Assembly (NCBI GenBank): GCA_902760645.1
Contig: CACWHC010000009.1
Span: 1-64,000 of the forward strand
Direction of reading: 5' to 3'
Source of the DNA: an uncultured bacterium
GTDB lineage: Bacteria; Cyanobacteriota; Vampirovibrionia; Gastranaerophilales; Gastranaerophilaceae
Length of the DNA stretch: 64,000 nt
How positions within the stretch are numbered: position 1 is the stretch's first letter; the number at the start of each line of letters is the position of its first letter. Below are positions 1 to 8,284 of the stretch, piece by piece. A program made the translations under genes and the position numbers. The notes beneath the pieces are model-generated. The model saw nothing but the letters and a program-made list of their open reading frames with translations, was not told the origin of the DNA and did no database searches.

Positions 1-67
1 CAATATTTGCTGTGAAAAATTACAGTGCGGAAAAACTGAACAATTTTGCGGAAAATGTGGTGGCTAA
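1..67 (+). CDS. C-terminal end of a truncated CDS with a CxxC zinc-ribbon-like tail
   Basis: An open frame enters from the left edge and stops with TAA at 65-67. The last residues contain two Cys pairs (CC near the start, then FCGKCGG), which resembles the end of a zinc-ribbon domain. Only about 21 residues are visible, so no function can be given. A GC-rich hairpin follows about 30 bp downstream, as expected for the end of a transcription unit. Confidence 0.4.
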   Translation, partial: NICCEKLQCGKTEQFCGKCGG

Positions 68-99
68 GTGAACAAAGCGGAAAAACCGGTGGCATATAA

Positions 100-118
100 A
101 AGGGGGCTTAGCCCCCTT
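100..118 (+). terminator. GC-rich hairpin, possible terminator
   Basis: Perfect 8-bp inverted repeat (AAGGGGGC / GCCCCCTT) with a 3-nt loop, just after the truncated gene at the left edge. There is no T-run, so termination is likely but weaker than at other sites in the window. Confidence 0.4.
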
Positions 119-135
119 GCGAAAGTTAAAAAATA

Positions 136-227
136 TGTTATAATGATAATGTAGATAGAAAACAGCGGAGGATATTGCTATGAGCGAATTTACACCTAGG
201 GGGGGGGGTAAGAACCTCTCGCAGTAA
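136..227 (+). pseudogene. Promoter, SD and start codon of a gene cut off by a 10-G tract and repeats
   Basis: A TATAAT at 136-141 is followed by a good Shine-Dalgarno (GCGGAGG) and ATG at 180. The frame reads M-S-E-F-T-P and then enters a run of ten G (199-208), ending at TAA 225-227 after 15 codons. If the run had nine G, the same ATG would read in frame into the long frame carrying the prepilin at 241-1398. The sequence after the G run belongs to the dispersed-repeat zone, so the original gene was probably interrupted there. The G run could be a real slippage site or an assembly scar. Confidence 0.4.
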
Positions 228-240
228 GGGTTTACAAGAT

Positions 241-1398
241 TTGCAGGCTAGCCTGCCTTTAGAGATGCTTCGCTCGTGGAATTTTTTAAACCACGGTGAG
301 GAAAGAATTAAGCCTATTTTATGTCATTCCGAACAGGGACCAGTAAACAGTTCGTTACGGAATATTACTTTATGTCATCCCGAACAAGGACCAGTAAACA
401 GTGAACAGTTAACAGTAAACAGTTCATTACGGAATATTACTTTATGTCATCCCGAACTTGTTTCGGGATCTAGCCACAGTAAAACTTTAGGTAGTACTCA
501 AAAAGAGAAGGTCGTGGCACATAGCATGGGTCAGATGCTGAAACGGTCTTGGATTTGCTCCACGCTCGAACAGCCTCGTTTATGTGCCTTAAACGGCACA
601 GTAAACTCGGTATTCTCGCTATCCGGATTACACTTCGTTTCATCCGTCCGCAAATCCGCAGTTCAGCATGACAAAAAGAGGAAAGTAGCATTTACATTAG
701 CAGAGGTATTAATAACCCTCGGTATTATCGGAGTTGTTGCGGCATTGACGTTGCCAACATTGATTAATAATTACCAAAAACAGGAAACCATTTCAAAATT
801 AAAAAAAGTTTATGCTATGTTGTGTAATACTACAACTATGGCAGTTGCAGAATATGGCGATACAACAGGTTGGGATGTGGGTGATGATTTGAATTGGGAG
901 AATGGCAAAGCTTTTGCAGAAAAATATATGATACCATATTTAAAAGTTGCCAGAGTATGCGAAAATAATAATACAAGTGATTGCAATTACCCAATATCGA
1001 AATTAAACGGACAGAGTTTCAATAATAATAATGAATATACAAAGTCATATCGTTTTTATCTTGTAGATGGCACATTTATATGTGTTACTGCAAATCGTAC
1101 TTTCGCTAACCTTCATGATAAACTGGTACAAATAATTTTTGACATTAATGGTCAAAAAAATCCAAATAAATTAGGTAGAGATGTTTTCTTTTTGGAGTAT
1201 TTTATAAAACCCAACGACATTAATGTATCAGTTAAAGAACACGAGGGTAAACTCCTCCCATCTTTTTTTAATAGGTCCAGAGACACACTATTAGGAACAG
1301 AAGATGGCGAATACTGCAATAAAGATAAAAGTGGCAAAGCCTGTCTGGCTCTAATATTTATAGACGGATGGGAAATAAAAGACGACTATCCGTGGTAG
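241..1398 (+). CDS. Prepilin-like (type II secretion/type IV pilin-like) protein with a damaged 5' end
   Basis: The supported coding part runs from about 676 to 1398. It starts with a basic stretch and the prepilin signature AFTLAEVLITLGIIGVVAALTLPTL, where class III signal peptides are cut before F and the hydrophobic helix drives assembly. The body is about 220 aa and ends in DGWEIKDDYPW, a C-terminus shared with the two other prepilins in the window. There is no ATG in this frame near the signature. The closest in-frame starts are ATG 526 and TTG 241, both inside repeats. ATG 668 gives MTKRGK and then a stop, one base out of frame with the signature: one extra A in the 676-680 region would restore MTKRGKVAFTLAEVL. 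So this is a frameshifted gene, a gene expressed by slippage, or a sequence error. Confidence 0.65.
   Translation: MQASLPLEMLRSWNFLNHGEERIKPILCHSEQGPVNSSLRNITLCHPEQGPVNSEQLTVNSSLRNITLCHPELVSGSSHSKTLGSTQKEKVVAHSMGQMLKRSWICSTLEQPRLCALNGTVNSVFSLSGLHFVSSVRKSAVQHDKKRKVAFTLAEVLITLGIIGVVAALTLPTLINNYQKQETISKLKKVYAMLCNTTTMAVAEYGDTTGWDVGDDLNWENGKAFAEKYMIPYLKVARVCENNNTSDCNYPISKLNGQSFNNNNEYTKSYRFYLVDGTFICVTANRTFANLHDKLVQIIFDINGQKNPNKLGRDVFFLEYFIKPNDINVSVKEHEGKLLPSFFNRSRDTLLGTEDGEYCNKDKSGKACLALIFIDGWEIKDDYPW
318..476 (+). repeat. Cluster of dispersed palindromic repeats (TGTCATCCCGAAC type)
   Basis: Three related units begin with TTTATGTCATYCCGAAC (about 318, 369 and 441) and alternate with copies of a CAGTAAACAG / TTCRTTACGGAATATTAC spacer. 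The third unit is the complete palindrome (CCCGAAC TTGTTTCGGGATC). The same element recurs alone at 21207-21233. Short palindromes of this kind are widespread intergenic elements in many genomes. Here they are read through in frame upstream of the prepilin, but need not be translated. Confidence 0.75.
530..671 (-). repeat. Dispersed ~130-bp repeat, copy A
   Basis: Read on the minus strand this segment has the order GTCATGCTGAAC, GCGGATTTGCGGACGGA, CCGGATAGCGA, GAGCGTGGAGCAAATCC, GTTTCAGCATCT. The internal blocks recur in the same order at 11937-12064. The outer GTCATGCTGAAC ... GTTTCAGCATCT ends form an interrupted palindrome, so this looks like a short palindromic repeat carrying a longer insert. 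Its left (plus-strand 3') end supplies the ATG at 668 next to the prepilin coding region. Confidence 0.65.
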
Positions 1399-1972
1399 TT
1401 TATAGTAATGGGTTCGGGATTTATAACGAACCCATAATTATTCATAATTGATGGGTTGAATGAAAATGTTCAACCCATCCTACATAACTATGTTATTAAT
1501 TAGTATTTCCCGTCGTTTGCTCGTAACAACCGTAATAAAAACAATTCGATTGGGTATACATAAGCGTCTGTAATTCATAAGACAATTATAGCATCATTAT
1601 TCAATTTTATACGTTGCGGTAAATCATAGATTTACCACAACCTACCGACTAAAATGCGTGAGCCGGTGTTCACGGTGTCGGCTTTGCTTTGGCAAAGACG
1701 AGCAGGTGAACACTACGATAGCGACGTAAGAGTTTTTGAAAAAAACTAGAGTTTTTGAAAAAAACTCCACAGGAGCAAAATCAGCTACATGAAATCGGGA
1801 TATTTTGGGGTGAAAGACTTATCATTACTGTATTTACAGGATTTGCACTTTAAATTTGATAAAAATTCGTGTTTAACAAATTGTCGATTAATATTTTTTA
1901 ATATATTCACATATTTTTGTGTTATTGTCATAGAATAGGTATAACAAGATTAACATAGCAAGGAATATTACA
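1399..1972. other. Gene-free stretch with several hairpins and a short direct repeat
   Basis: No convincing gene. Two perfect-armed hairpins follow the prepilin stop: ATGGGTTCG/CGAACCCAT at about 1408-1435 and GATGGGTTGAA/TTCAACCCATC at about 1451-1480. Further on are GGTAAATC/GATTTACC near 1619-1638, a GTGTTCAC/GTGAACAC pair near 1667-1712, and a 19-bp direct repeat AGAGTTTTTGAAAAAAACT at about 1729-1767. The first two could end transcription, although neither has a strong T-run. Confidence 0.5.
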
Positions 1973-2476
1973 ATGAAAACTTCACTAAACACAGGCATAG
2001 GTTTTATTTCAGTTAACTGGAACAGATTTAAAAATTTCATTATGGAAGATTCTAATGAAATTTCAAAAAAACAAAAGAAAATTTTAAAACACTTCAATTT
2101 GTATGATGTGTTTGCATATAGCGAGGCTTCAAAACAACTCGAATTGATGAAGGAGCCGATTGCTAATTTTGCAAAGAAGAACAACATCGTTATCGATGTT
2201 TATGAAAACGTAAAAAGAGATAATGGTGATAAAATATTAACTACTTATGTAAGGAAAGCTGATAAATCGGCTGAGGTCATCAGAGATATTGATGCCAATA
2301 CTAAAATAGTTTATCCGAAAGAATCCGAAACTTTATATATTTTGAACGTTAACGGTGAAGATACCCAGATAGCAAGGAATGTAAAATCTACAAGAGAAGA
2401 TAATTTTTTAGAGAATTTTTTCAGAAATCTTGAGGAAATGGCAGTATCTGTAAAAAACGGTGACGGGCGTTTTTAA
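1973..2476 (+). CDS. Hypothetical protein, 167 aa
   Basis: Begins at ATG 1973 with an AAGGA Shine-Dalgarno 8-9 nt upstream and ends 110 bp before the hydrogenase operon. The protein is soluble, rich in Lys, Asn and Glu, with no signal peptide or membrane segment. A basic helix near residues 45-60 (SKKQKKILKHF) and the segment around EASKQLELMKEPIANFAKK look helical. The C-terminal half looks like alternating beta strands (ILTTYVRKA, ILNVNGEDTQ). I do not recognise a family. Composition matches the core genome rather than the islands. Confidence 0.7.
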   Translation: MKTSLNTGIGFISVNWNRFKNFIMEDSNEISKKQKKILKHFNLYDVFAYSEASKQLELMKEPIANFAKKNNIVIDVYENVKRDNGDKILTTYVRKADKSAEVIRDIDANTKIVYPKESETLYILNVNGEDTQIARNVKSTREDNFLENFFRNLEEMAVSVKNGDGRF

Positions 2477-2518
2477 CTACTTGCTTTTAAATTCGGGTTA
2501 TGCAATAATCATGTGTGG

Positions 2519-2553
2519 AATGGTATGTTGTGTTACCATTTAGAGCTTATAAT
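2519..2553 (+). promoter_or_regulatory. Putative promoter and operator of the hyd operon
   Basis: A 7-bp inverted repeat AATGGTA-N8-TACCATT (2519-2540) lies directly upstream of a TATAAT (2548-2553), overlapping where the -35 element should be (about 2525-2530). A repressor bound there would block RNA polymerase. The half-site does not match the classical Rex box (TTGTGAAN4TTCACAA), so the regulator is unknown. Confidence 0.45.
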
Positions 2554-2586
2554 GATAGATGTAACAGAATAGAATAGGAGTGCGAG

Positions 2587-3081
2587 ATGACTGCAGAAAA
2601 TCTCCACAAAATCGACACATCTAAATTGGATGAAATTATTGCTCAATTCGGTGGTAAAAAATCTAATTTGATTGCGATTTTGCAGAAGGTTCAGGAAGTT
2701 TACCGATACTTACCTGAGGATGCCATGATTTATATCGGTACTAAGATGGAGGGTTTATCCCCTGCAACCGTGTTTGGTGTAGCAACATTTTATGCTCAGT
2801 TTTCTCTTGAACCAAAGGGTAAATTCGAGATTAAAGTTTGTGACGGAACGGCATGCCACGTTAGAGGTTCAATGCCTGTATTAACAGCTATAAAAGCTCG
2901 TCTTGATTTGACAGACGGGAAATCTACAACTAATGACGGTTTATTCTCATTAGAAACAGTTAGCTGTCTGGGTGCTTGCGGTTTGGCACCTGTTGTTATG
3001 ATTAATGACAAGGTTTATCCGCAAATGACCTCGGATGCAATTAAGATTGTGTTGGATACCTTACTGAAAGAGGAAGCATAA
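2587..3081 (+). CDS. hydC: NADH-linked [FeFe] hydrogenase, gamma subunit (NuoE-like)
   Basis: 164 aa, the usual size for the NuoE/HydC family. It has a helical N-terminal domain and a thioredoxin-fold [2Fe-2S] domain with ligands Cys85, Cys90, Cys127 and Cys131 (VCDGTACHVRG ... SCLGACGLAP). In trimeric hydrogenases it binds HydB and passes electrons between NADH-derived and hydrogenase clusters in the cytoplasm. ATG 2587 has a GGAGTGCGAG leader. It is first in the operon hydC-hydB-hydA, with 1 bp between its stop and the hydB start, so the subunits are made together. The order and sizes match electron-bifurcating hydrogenases and argue against a complex I remnant. Confidence 0.92.
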   Translation: MTAENLHKIDTSKLDEIIAQFGGKKSNLIAILQKVQEVYRYLPEDAMIYIGTKMEGLSPATVFGVATFYAQFSLEPKGKFEIKVCDGTACHVRGSMPVLTAIKARLDLTDGKSTTNDGLFSLETVSCLGACGLAPVVMINDKVYPQMTSDAIKIVLDTLLKEEA

Positions 3082-3082
3082 T

Positions 3083-4945
3083 ATGGAAAAAACAGTTTTG
3101 AATATAGACATTGCTGAAGAGCAGAAAAGAGCTCAGGAAGATATAAAACAGCAAGGTTTAAGAGTTCTTGTTTGTGCAGGTACAGGTTGTGTCGCAAACG
3201 GTTCTCTTAAAGTTATTGAAAAATTTAAAGAATTAGGTGCTGATGTATCAGTTCTTACCGATTACGATAAAATGACCATTGTCCCTACAGGTTGTCACGG
3301 CTTCTGTGAACAGGGTGTGTTGGTTGTTATTCCTGACAAACACGTTACTTACGTTAAAGTTAAGGAAAAAGACGTAGAAGAAATTTATGAAAGTCATATA
3401 AGAAATAATAAACCTGTTGAAAGACTTTTATATGTCGATCCAAAGACGCATGAACACGTTATGGACGATGAACATATTAATTTTTATGCAAAACAGACAA
3501 GAACGGCTCTTGCTAATTGCGGTAACATTAATGCTGAAAGTATTGATGAAGCTATCGCAGTCGGCGGTTATGAAGCGTTGGCAAAAGTTCTTATCAATAA
3601 TGACCCTGACAGTGTAATTGATACAATTACCAAATCAGGTTTAAGAGGCAGAGGCGGCGGTGGATTCCCTACCGGTGCAAAATGGAAATTTACGGCTGCT
3701 AACCGCGGCGGAAAATCTTACGTTGTATGTAACGGCGACGAAGGCGACCCGGGTGCATTTATGGACAGATCCGTTATGGAAGGCGACCCTCATAAATTGT
3801 TGGAAGGTATTGCGATTGCTGCATTTGCGGTAGGTGCTGATGAAGCTTATATTTATGTCCGTGCTGAATACCCTCTTGCAATTAAACGTCTGAGAAAAGC
3901 TATTGCGGATGCTGAAGCCCGTAATTATTTGGGCAACAACATTTTAGGTTCAAACTTTAATTTAACTATTCATATTAAAGAAGGTGCAGGCGCATTTGTT
4001 TGCGGTGAAGAAACTGCTTTGATAGCATCTATTGAGGGCGAAAGAGGTATGCCTCGTCCGAAACCGCCTTTCCCTGCAAATAAAGGTTTGTTCGGCAGAC
4101 CTACTTTGATTAACAATGTTGAAACATTGGCAAATGTTCCTGTAATTATCAGAAAAGGTGCTGACTGGTTTAGTTCCATGGGAACAGAAACTTCTAAAGG
4201 TACAAAGACTTTCGCTTTAACAGGTGAAGTTAATAACACAGGTTTGATAGAAGTACCTATGGGTACAACTCTAAGAGAAATCGTATTTGATATCGGCGGC
4301 GGTATCAGAGGCGGTAAGAAGTTTAAGGCTGTTCAAATCGGCGGACCTTCAGGCGGATGCTTAACCGAAGAACATCTTGATATCCCTATGGATTATGATA
4401 ACCTTATTAAAGCCGGTGCTATGGTCGGTTCAGGCGGTCTTGTTGTTATGGCTGAAGATACCTGTATCGTTGAAGTAGCAAGATTTTTCATGAACTTTAC
4501 TCAGAATGAAAGCTGCGGTAAGTGTGTTCCTTGCCGTGAAGGTACTAAAAATATGCTGAAAATTCTTGAAAAGATTGTAGCAGGTAAAGGTGAAATGAAG
4601 GATTTGGATACGTTGGAGGAACTTGCAAAATCCGTTAAAGACGGTTCGCTTTGCGGTTTGGGTAAAACGGCTCCTAATCCGGTATTGTCTACTTTGAAAT
4701 ACTTTAGAGATGAGTATATCGCTCACATAAAAGATAAAAAATGTCCTGCAGGTGTTTGTACGGCTATGAAGAAAATTGTAATCGTGCCCGAACTCTGTAA
4801 GGGTTGTACAAAATGTGCTAGAAATTGCCCGGTCGAAGCAATTAGCGGTACCGTAAAACAACCTCATAAGATTGATCAGTCTAAATGTATTAAGTGTGAG
4901 GCTTGTTTAACTAACTGTCCGTTTAAGGCGATTGTACTGGAATAG
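3083..4945 (+). CDS. hydB: NADH-linked [FeFe] hydrogenase, beta subunit (NuoF-like flavoprotein)
   Basis: 620 aa. Domains in order: a thioredoxin-like [2Fe-2S] domain (Cys31, Cys36, Cys71, Cys75); the FMN/NADH-binding NuoF core with the glycine-rich GLRGRGGGGFPTG loop; a CGEET...PPFPA segment; an SLBB-like domain; a [4Fe-4S] site ESCGKCVPCREG; and a C-terminal two-cluster ferredoxin domain (CxxCxxCxxxCP twice). The extra N- and C-terminal Fe-S domains separate HydB from plain NuoF. It is the NAD(H) site and probable bifurcation centre. It sits 1 bp after hydC and 17 bp before hydA. Confidence 0.93.
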   Translation: MEKTVLNIDIAEEQKRAQEDIKQQGLRVLVCAGTGCVANGSLKVIEKFKELGADVSVLTDYDKMTIVPTGCHGFCEQGVLVVIPDKHVTYVKVKEKDVEEIYESHIRNNKPVERLLYVDPKTHEHVMDDEHINFYAKQTRTALANCGNINAESIDEAIAVGGYEALAKVLINNDPDSVIDTITKSGLRGRGGGGFPTGAKWKFTAANRGGKSYVVCNGDEGDPGAFMDRSVMEGDPHKLLEGIAIAAFAVGADEAYIYVRAEYPLAIKRLRKAIADAEARNYLGNNILGSNFNLTIHIKEGAGAFVCGEETALIASIEGERGMPRPKPPFPANKGLFGRPTLINNVETLANVPVIIRKGADWFSSMGTETSKGTKTFALTGEVNNTGLIEVPMGTTLREIVFDIGGGIRGGKKFKAVQIGGPSGGCLTEEHLDIPMDYDNLIKAGAMVGSGGLVVMAEDTCIVEVARFFMNFTQNESCGKCVPCREGTKNMLKILEKIVAGKGEMKDLDTLEELAKSVKDGSLCGLGKTAPNPVLSTLKYFRDEYIAHIKDKKCPAGVCTAMKKIVIVPELCKGCTKCARNCPVEAISGTVKQPHKIDQSKCIKCEACLTNCPFKAIVLE

Positions 4946-4962
4946 AATAAAGGAATAATAAA

Positions 4963-6729
4963 ATGGCAGATGATAAAAAAACATTATTTATAGAAGGGAA
5001 AGAGGTAGAATTTACCGATGAACCTAACCTGCTTGAAGTAATTCGCAAGGCAGGTATGAATGTACCTACATTCTGTTATCGTCCTGATTTAACTTCATTT
5101 GGTGCGTGCAGAATGTGTGTTGTAGAAGTTGAATATCCTAACGGAAGAAAGATGATAAATTCTTCCTGTACAATGCCTCCTGAAGCAGGTATTAAAGTTC
5201 ACTTGAACACTGAAGCAACAAGAAGAATTCGTAAAACCGTATTAGAACTTTTGTTGGCTAATCATGACAGAAAATGTTTAACTTGTGAAAAGAGCGGCAG
5301 CTGTGATTTACAAAAATATGCGGAAGAATACGGTATTACAAACATCAGATTCCCTGATAAAGCTTTGGAAAGCTATTTACCTGTTGATGACAGCAGTCCG
5401 TCTATCGTAAGAGATCCGAATAAATGTATACTTTGTGGTGCTTGCGTAAGAGCGTGTACTGAATTTCAGGGACATTCCGTATTAGGTTTCACAAACAGAG
5501 GTTCAAAAACTCTTGTTCAGCCTATGAACGGAAGACCTTTAGCAGAGGTTGATTGCGTAAATTGCGGACAGTGTGCTGCAGTTTGTCCTACAGGTGCTTT
5601 GACAATCAAGAATGATACCGATAAAGTTTGGTCTGAAATTACTAATCCGAATAAAACGGTTGTAGTTCAGATGGCACCGGCAACCCGTGTTGCTTTAGGT
5701 GAAATGTTTGGTCTTGAACCGGGCGAAAATACTATAAGATTAATGAACGCAGCATTAAGAAGACTCGGATTTAATTATGTATTCGATACAAACTTCTCTG
5801 CTGATTTAACCATTGTGGAAGAAGCTACAGAATTTTTGGGAAGATTACAAAAAGGTGAAAACTTGCCGTTATTCACTTCTTGTTGTCCAGCATGGATTAG
5901 ATATTTAGAAACTCAGCATCCTGATATGCTGCATCATTTATCTTCCTGCAAGTCCCCAATGTCTATGTTATCTCCGGTACTTGTTGATTTAGTTCCGAAG
6001 TATTTTAACGTAGACAGAGATAATTTGGTTGTAGTCGCTGTTATGCCTTGTACCGCTAAGAAGTATGAGTGCAAGCGTCCTGAACTCGGTCGTGACGGCA
6101 GACCTGATACTGATTATGTAATCACAACTCAGGAACTTGGTAAAATGATTAGAACGGCAGGAATTGATTTTAAGGCACTTGAACCTGAAGACAATGATTC
6201 TCCGTTTGGCGAATATACAGGTGCAGGTACAATATTCGGTGCTTCCGGCGGTGTTGCGGAAGCTGCTGTAAGAACTGCTTACGAATTTGCTACGGGTGAA
6301 GATTTAAATCCTGTAGATATTAAAGAAATGAGAGGCACATCTAATCGTTCCAAGACTGTTGAACTCGACATAAAAGGAACAAAAGTCGTTGTCAGAGTTG
6401 TTTCTACACTTAAAGAAGCTGAAAAAGCTATTCAGGAAATTAAATCAGGGAAAGCTAATTTCCATATGCTTGAAGTAATGGCTTGCCCGGGTGGTTGTAT
6501 TAACGGCGGCGGTCAGCCAAGAAGCTGTGATGATTCAACAATTAAAGGCAGACGTGCTGAAGGATTGTACAAAGAAGACAGAGAGTTGCCTTTGAGAAAA
6601 TCTCACAAGAACCCGTCTATTCAAAAATTGTATAATGAGTTTTTGGAAAAACCTAATTCTCATAAAGCCCATGAAATGCTTCATACGGTTTATGAAGACA
6701 GATTCTCAGGTTCTTATAAAGACGTATAA
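4963..6729 (+). CDS. hydA: [FeFe] hydrogenase catalytic alpha subunit
   Basis: 588 aa, matching HydA of trimeric enzymes. N-terminal [2Fe-2S] domain (Cys38, 49, 52, 69), then a His-Cys3 cluster (His101, Cys105, Cys108, Cys114), two [4Fe-4S] sites (CILCGACVRAC and CVNCGQCAAVCP), and the H-cluster signatures TSCCPAW (L1), MPCTAKK (L2) and EVMACPGGCINGGGQP (L3), ending in the small-subunit-like helix region. All H-cluster ligands are present, so it should make or oxidise H2. It is last in the operon and is followed directly by a strong terminator. The maturases HydE, HydF and HydG are not in this window. Confidence 0.95.
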   Translation: MADDKKTLFIEGKEVEFTDEPNLLEVIRKAGMNVPTFCYRPDLTSFGACRMCVVEVEYPNGRKMINSSCTMPPEAGIKVHLNTEATRRIRKTVLELLLANHDRKCLTCEKSGSCDLQKYAEEYGITNIRFPDKALESYLPVDDSSPSIVRDPNKCILCGACVRACTEFQGHSVLGFTNRGSKTLVQPMNGRPLAEVDCVNCGQCAAVCPTGALTIKNDTDKVWSEITNPNKTVVVQMAPATRVALGEMFGLEPGENTIRLMNAALRRLGFNYVFDTNFSADLTIVEEATEFLGRLQKGENLPLFTSCCPAWIRYLETQHPDMLHHLSSCKSPMSMLSPVLVDLVPKYFNVDRDNLVVVAVMPCTAKKYECKRPELGRDGRPDTDYVITTQELGKMIRTAGIDFKALEPEDNDSPFGEYTGAGTIFGASGGVAEAAVRTAYEFATGEDLNPVDIKEMRGTSNRSKTVELDIKGTKVVVRVVSTLKEAEKAIQEIKSGKANFHMLEVMACPGGCINGGGQPRSCDDSTIKGRRAEGLYKEDRELPLRKSHKNPSIQKLYNEFLEKPNSHKAHEMLHTVYEDRFSGSYKDV

Positions 6730-6747
6730 TTTATTTACGAAAATTCA

Positions 6748-6783
6748 AAAGCCGATAAGTCTTATAGACTTATCGGCTTTTTT
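6748..6783 (+). terminator. Rho-independent terminator of the hyd operon
   Basis: Perfect 15-bp stem (AAAAGCCGATAAGTC / GACTTATCGGCTTTT region) with a short TTATA loop and a T-run, 19 bp after the hydA stop. Confidence 0.92.
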
Positions 6784-6816
6784 ATGTTAGAATTTACTCA
6801 TAAAAGGAGTGTCTAT

Positions 6817-7701
6817 ATGAAAGGTATTATATTAGCCGCAGGTGCCGGAACAAGATTATATCCCGCATCTTTACCGATATCAAAAATTTTATTATCAATT
6901 TATGATAAACCGATGATTTATTATCCGCTTTCTACCTTAATGCTTGCCGGTATTCGTGATATTTTGATTATTACTAATGAGGCTGATTATGATAACTTTA
7001 AAAAATTATTGGGTGATGGCTCTCAATTTGGTTTAAATATTCAATATAAAATTCAGTATGTTCAGCGTGGTATTGCTGATGCTTTCATTATTGCCGAGGA
7101 TTTCATCGGAAGTGATGATGTTGCATTGATATTAGGTGATAATATTTTCCATGGACACGGTTTTTCAACGTTAATGAAGAATGCTATAAGTAATAATATA
7201 GGTGCCACAATATTTGGTTATACCGTTAAGGATCCTGAGCGTTTTGGTGTTGTTGAATTTAATAGTGATAAAAAAGTTTTGTCATTAGAAGAAAAACCGG
7301 CAAATCCTAAATCTGATTATGCAGTTACCGGTTTGTATTTTTATGATAATAAAGTCTGTGAATATGCAAAACAGCTTCAGCCTTCCGCAAGGGGTGAGTT
7401 GGAGATTACTGACTTGAATAAAATTTACCTTGAACATGGTACTTTGAAGGTAGAAATTTTAGGCAGAGGTTTTGCTTGGCTTGATACAGGTACGCATGAT
7501 TCTATGCTTCAGGCAAGTAATTTTGTTCAGTCTATGGAATTAAATAAGGGTGAAAAAATCTCTTGTCTTGAAGAAATAGCATACCTTCACGGGTATATCA
7601 GCGGTCAGCAGATTCTTAAAAACATAGAAAATTACAAAAGTGATTACTACGATTATGTAAGAAATATTATTCTAAAAAGTATGACAGGTGTTAAGGTTTA
7701 A
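6817..7701 (+). CDS. rmlA: Glucose-1-phosphate thymidylyltransferase
   Basis: Makes dTDP-glucose from glucose-1-phosphate and dTTP, the first step to dTDP-rhamnose and related surface sugars. The nucleotidyltransferase signature GAGTRLYP is at residues 9-16, followed by [18 protein letters not shown], the LGDN metal/sugar site, and EEKP; the C-terminal half keeps the [11 protein letters not shown] motif. I chose ATG 6817 (294 aa, usual family length) because AAAGGAG lies 9 nt upstream and the protein starts [11 protein letters not shown]; the in-frame ATG at 6784 lies at the terminator edge. No rmlB, rmlC or rmlD follows, so the pathway is split across the genome. Confidence 0.92.
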   Translation: MKGIILAAGAGTRLYPASLPISKILLSIYDKPMIYYPLSTLMLAGIRDILIITNEADYDNFKKLLGDGSQFGLNIQYKIQYVQRGIADAFIIAEDFIGSDDVALILGDNIFHGHGFSTLMKNAISNNIGATIFGYTVKDPERFGVVEFNSDKKVLSLEEKPANPKSDYAVTGLYFYDNKVCEYAKQLQPSARGELEITDLNKIYLEHGTLKVEILGRGFAWLDTGTHDSMLQASNFVQSMELNKGEKISCLEEIAYLHGYISGQQILKNIENYKSDYYDYVRNIILKSMTGVKV

Positions 7702-8171
7702 TCTTCGAAAATATCGGTAGAGTCTTTATTTACAATTTGTACATTGTCAGAATTTGCAAGCTGATATAAATCATCTTTGTTTAATTTCAAGACATTATCT
7801 TTTGAATATTGAATGCTGCCGTCAGGCAGTTTTCTGCTTTTAACTTCAACAAAATCCTGATCATTTCCGAAAGAATATAAGTTATCATTGTTTGTTCCGC
7901 CATCGGCATATACTATAACATTGTCGCATCCGGCAAGTATATATACGTCATTTTGAGGGGTATCGGTTATGGTTGCTTTTTCAATACCGCGAAATTCTAT
8001 TCTGCCTGTTCCCATAATTTCAATTTCAGCACATCTTTCTTCCGATTGTGTAAGGTAATTAATTGTCGTTCCGTCAGTCAGTGTGACAGAAAATGTATTG
8101 TCTGATGCAACCTTTTTATCAATGTCTTTTGTGTTAAATTTTATTCCGCCAATTATTTCAGTTCCGCTCAT
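7698..8171 (-). CDS. Hypothetical protein with beta-rich repeats, 157 aa
   Basis: ATG 8171 has GGAG seven nt upstream. The stop overlaps the rmlA stop by 4 bp (convergent, shared TTAA). The protein has no signal peptide. The middle (residues about 50-110) contains short strand-turn units such as [32 protein letters not shown] and [15 protein letters not shown], suggesting a small beta-helix or RTX-like scaffold. The C-terminus is acidic (STDIFED). I do not recognise a family. Confidence 0.65.
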   Translation of the reverse strand: MSGTEIIGGIKFNTKDIDKKVASDNTFSVTLTDGTTINYLTQSEERCAEIEIMGTGRIEFRGIEKATITDTPQNDVYILAGCDNVIVYADGGTNNDNLYSFGNDQDFVEVKSRKLPDGSIQYSKDNVLKLNKDDLYQLANSDNVQIVNKDSTDIFED

Positions 8172-8249
8172 GTTAATCTCCTTTTTTATAATTATATATA
8201 TTTTTTCAATTATGTAAATAGTTTAACAAGTTTATATATTTTAAAATTC

Positions 8250-8284
8250 TTGCACTATGCTTTGTGTTGGGGTATTCTATTGAT
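8250..8284 (+). promoter_or_regulatory. recN promoter giving a leaderless mRNA
   Basis: TTGCAC (8250-8255), 17-bp spacer, TATTCT (8273-8278), then 6 nt and ATG 8285. The start point would fall on or next to the A of ATG, and no Shine-Dalgarno is present. Confidence 0.65.

Noticed and set aside
4430-4867. 145-aa minus-strand frame inside hydB
   Set aside because: Shadow of a strongly conserved hydB region; no start signals.
2587-6729. hyd genes read as complex I (NuoEFG)
   Set aside because: The third gene has all three H-cluster motifs, and no other nuo genes follow.
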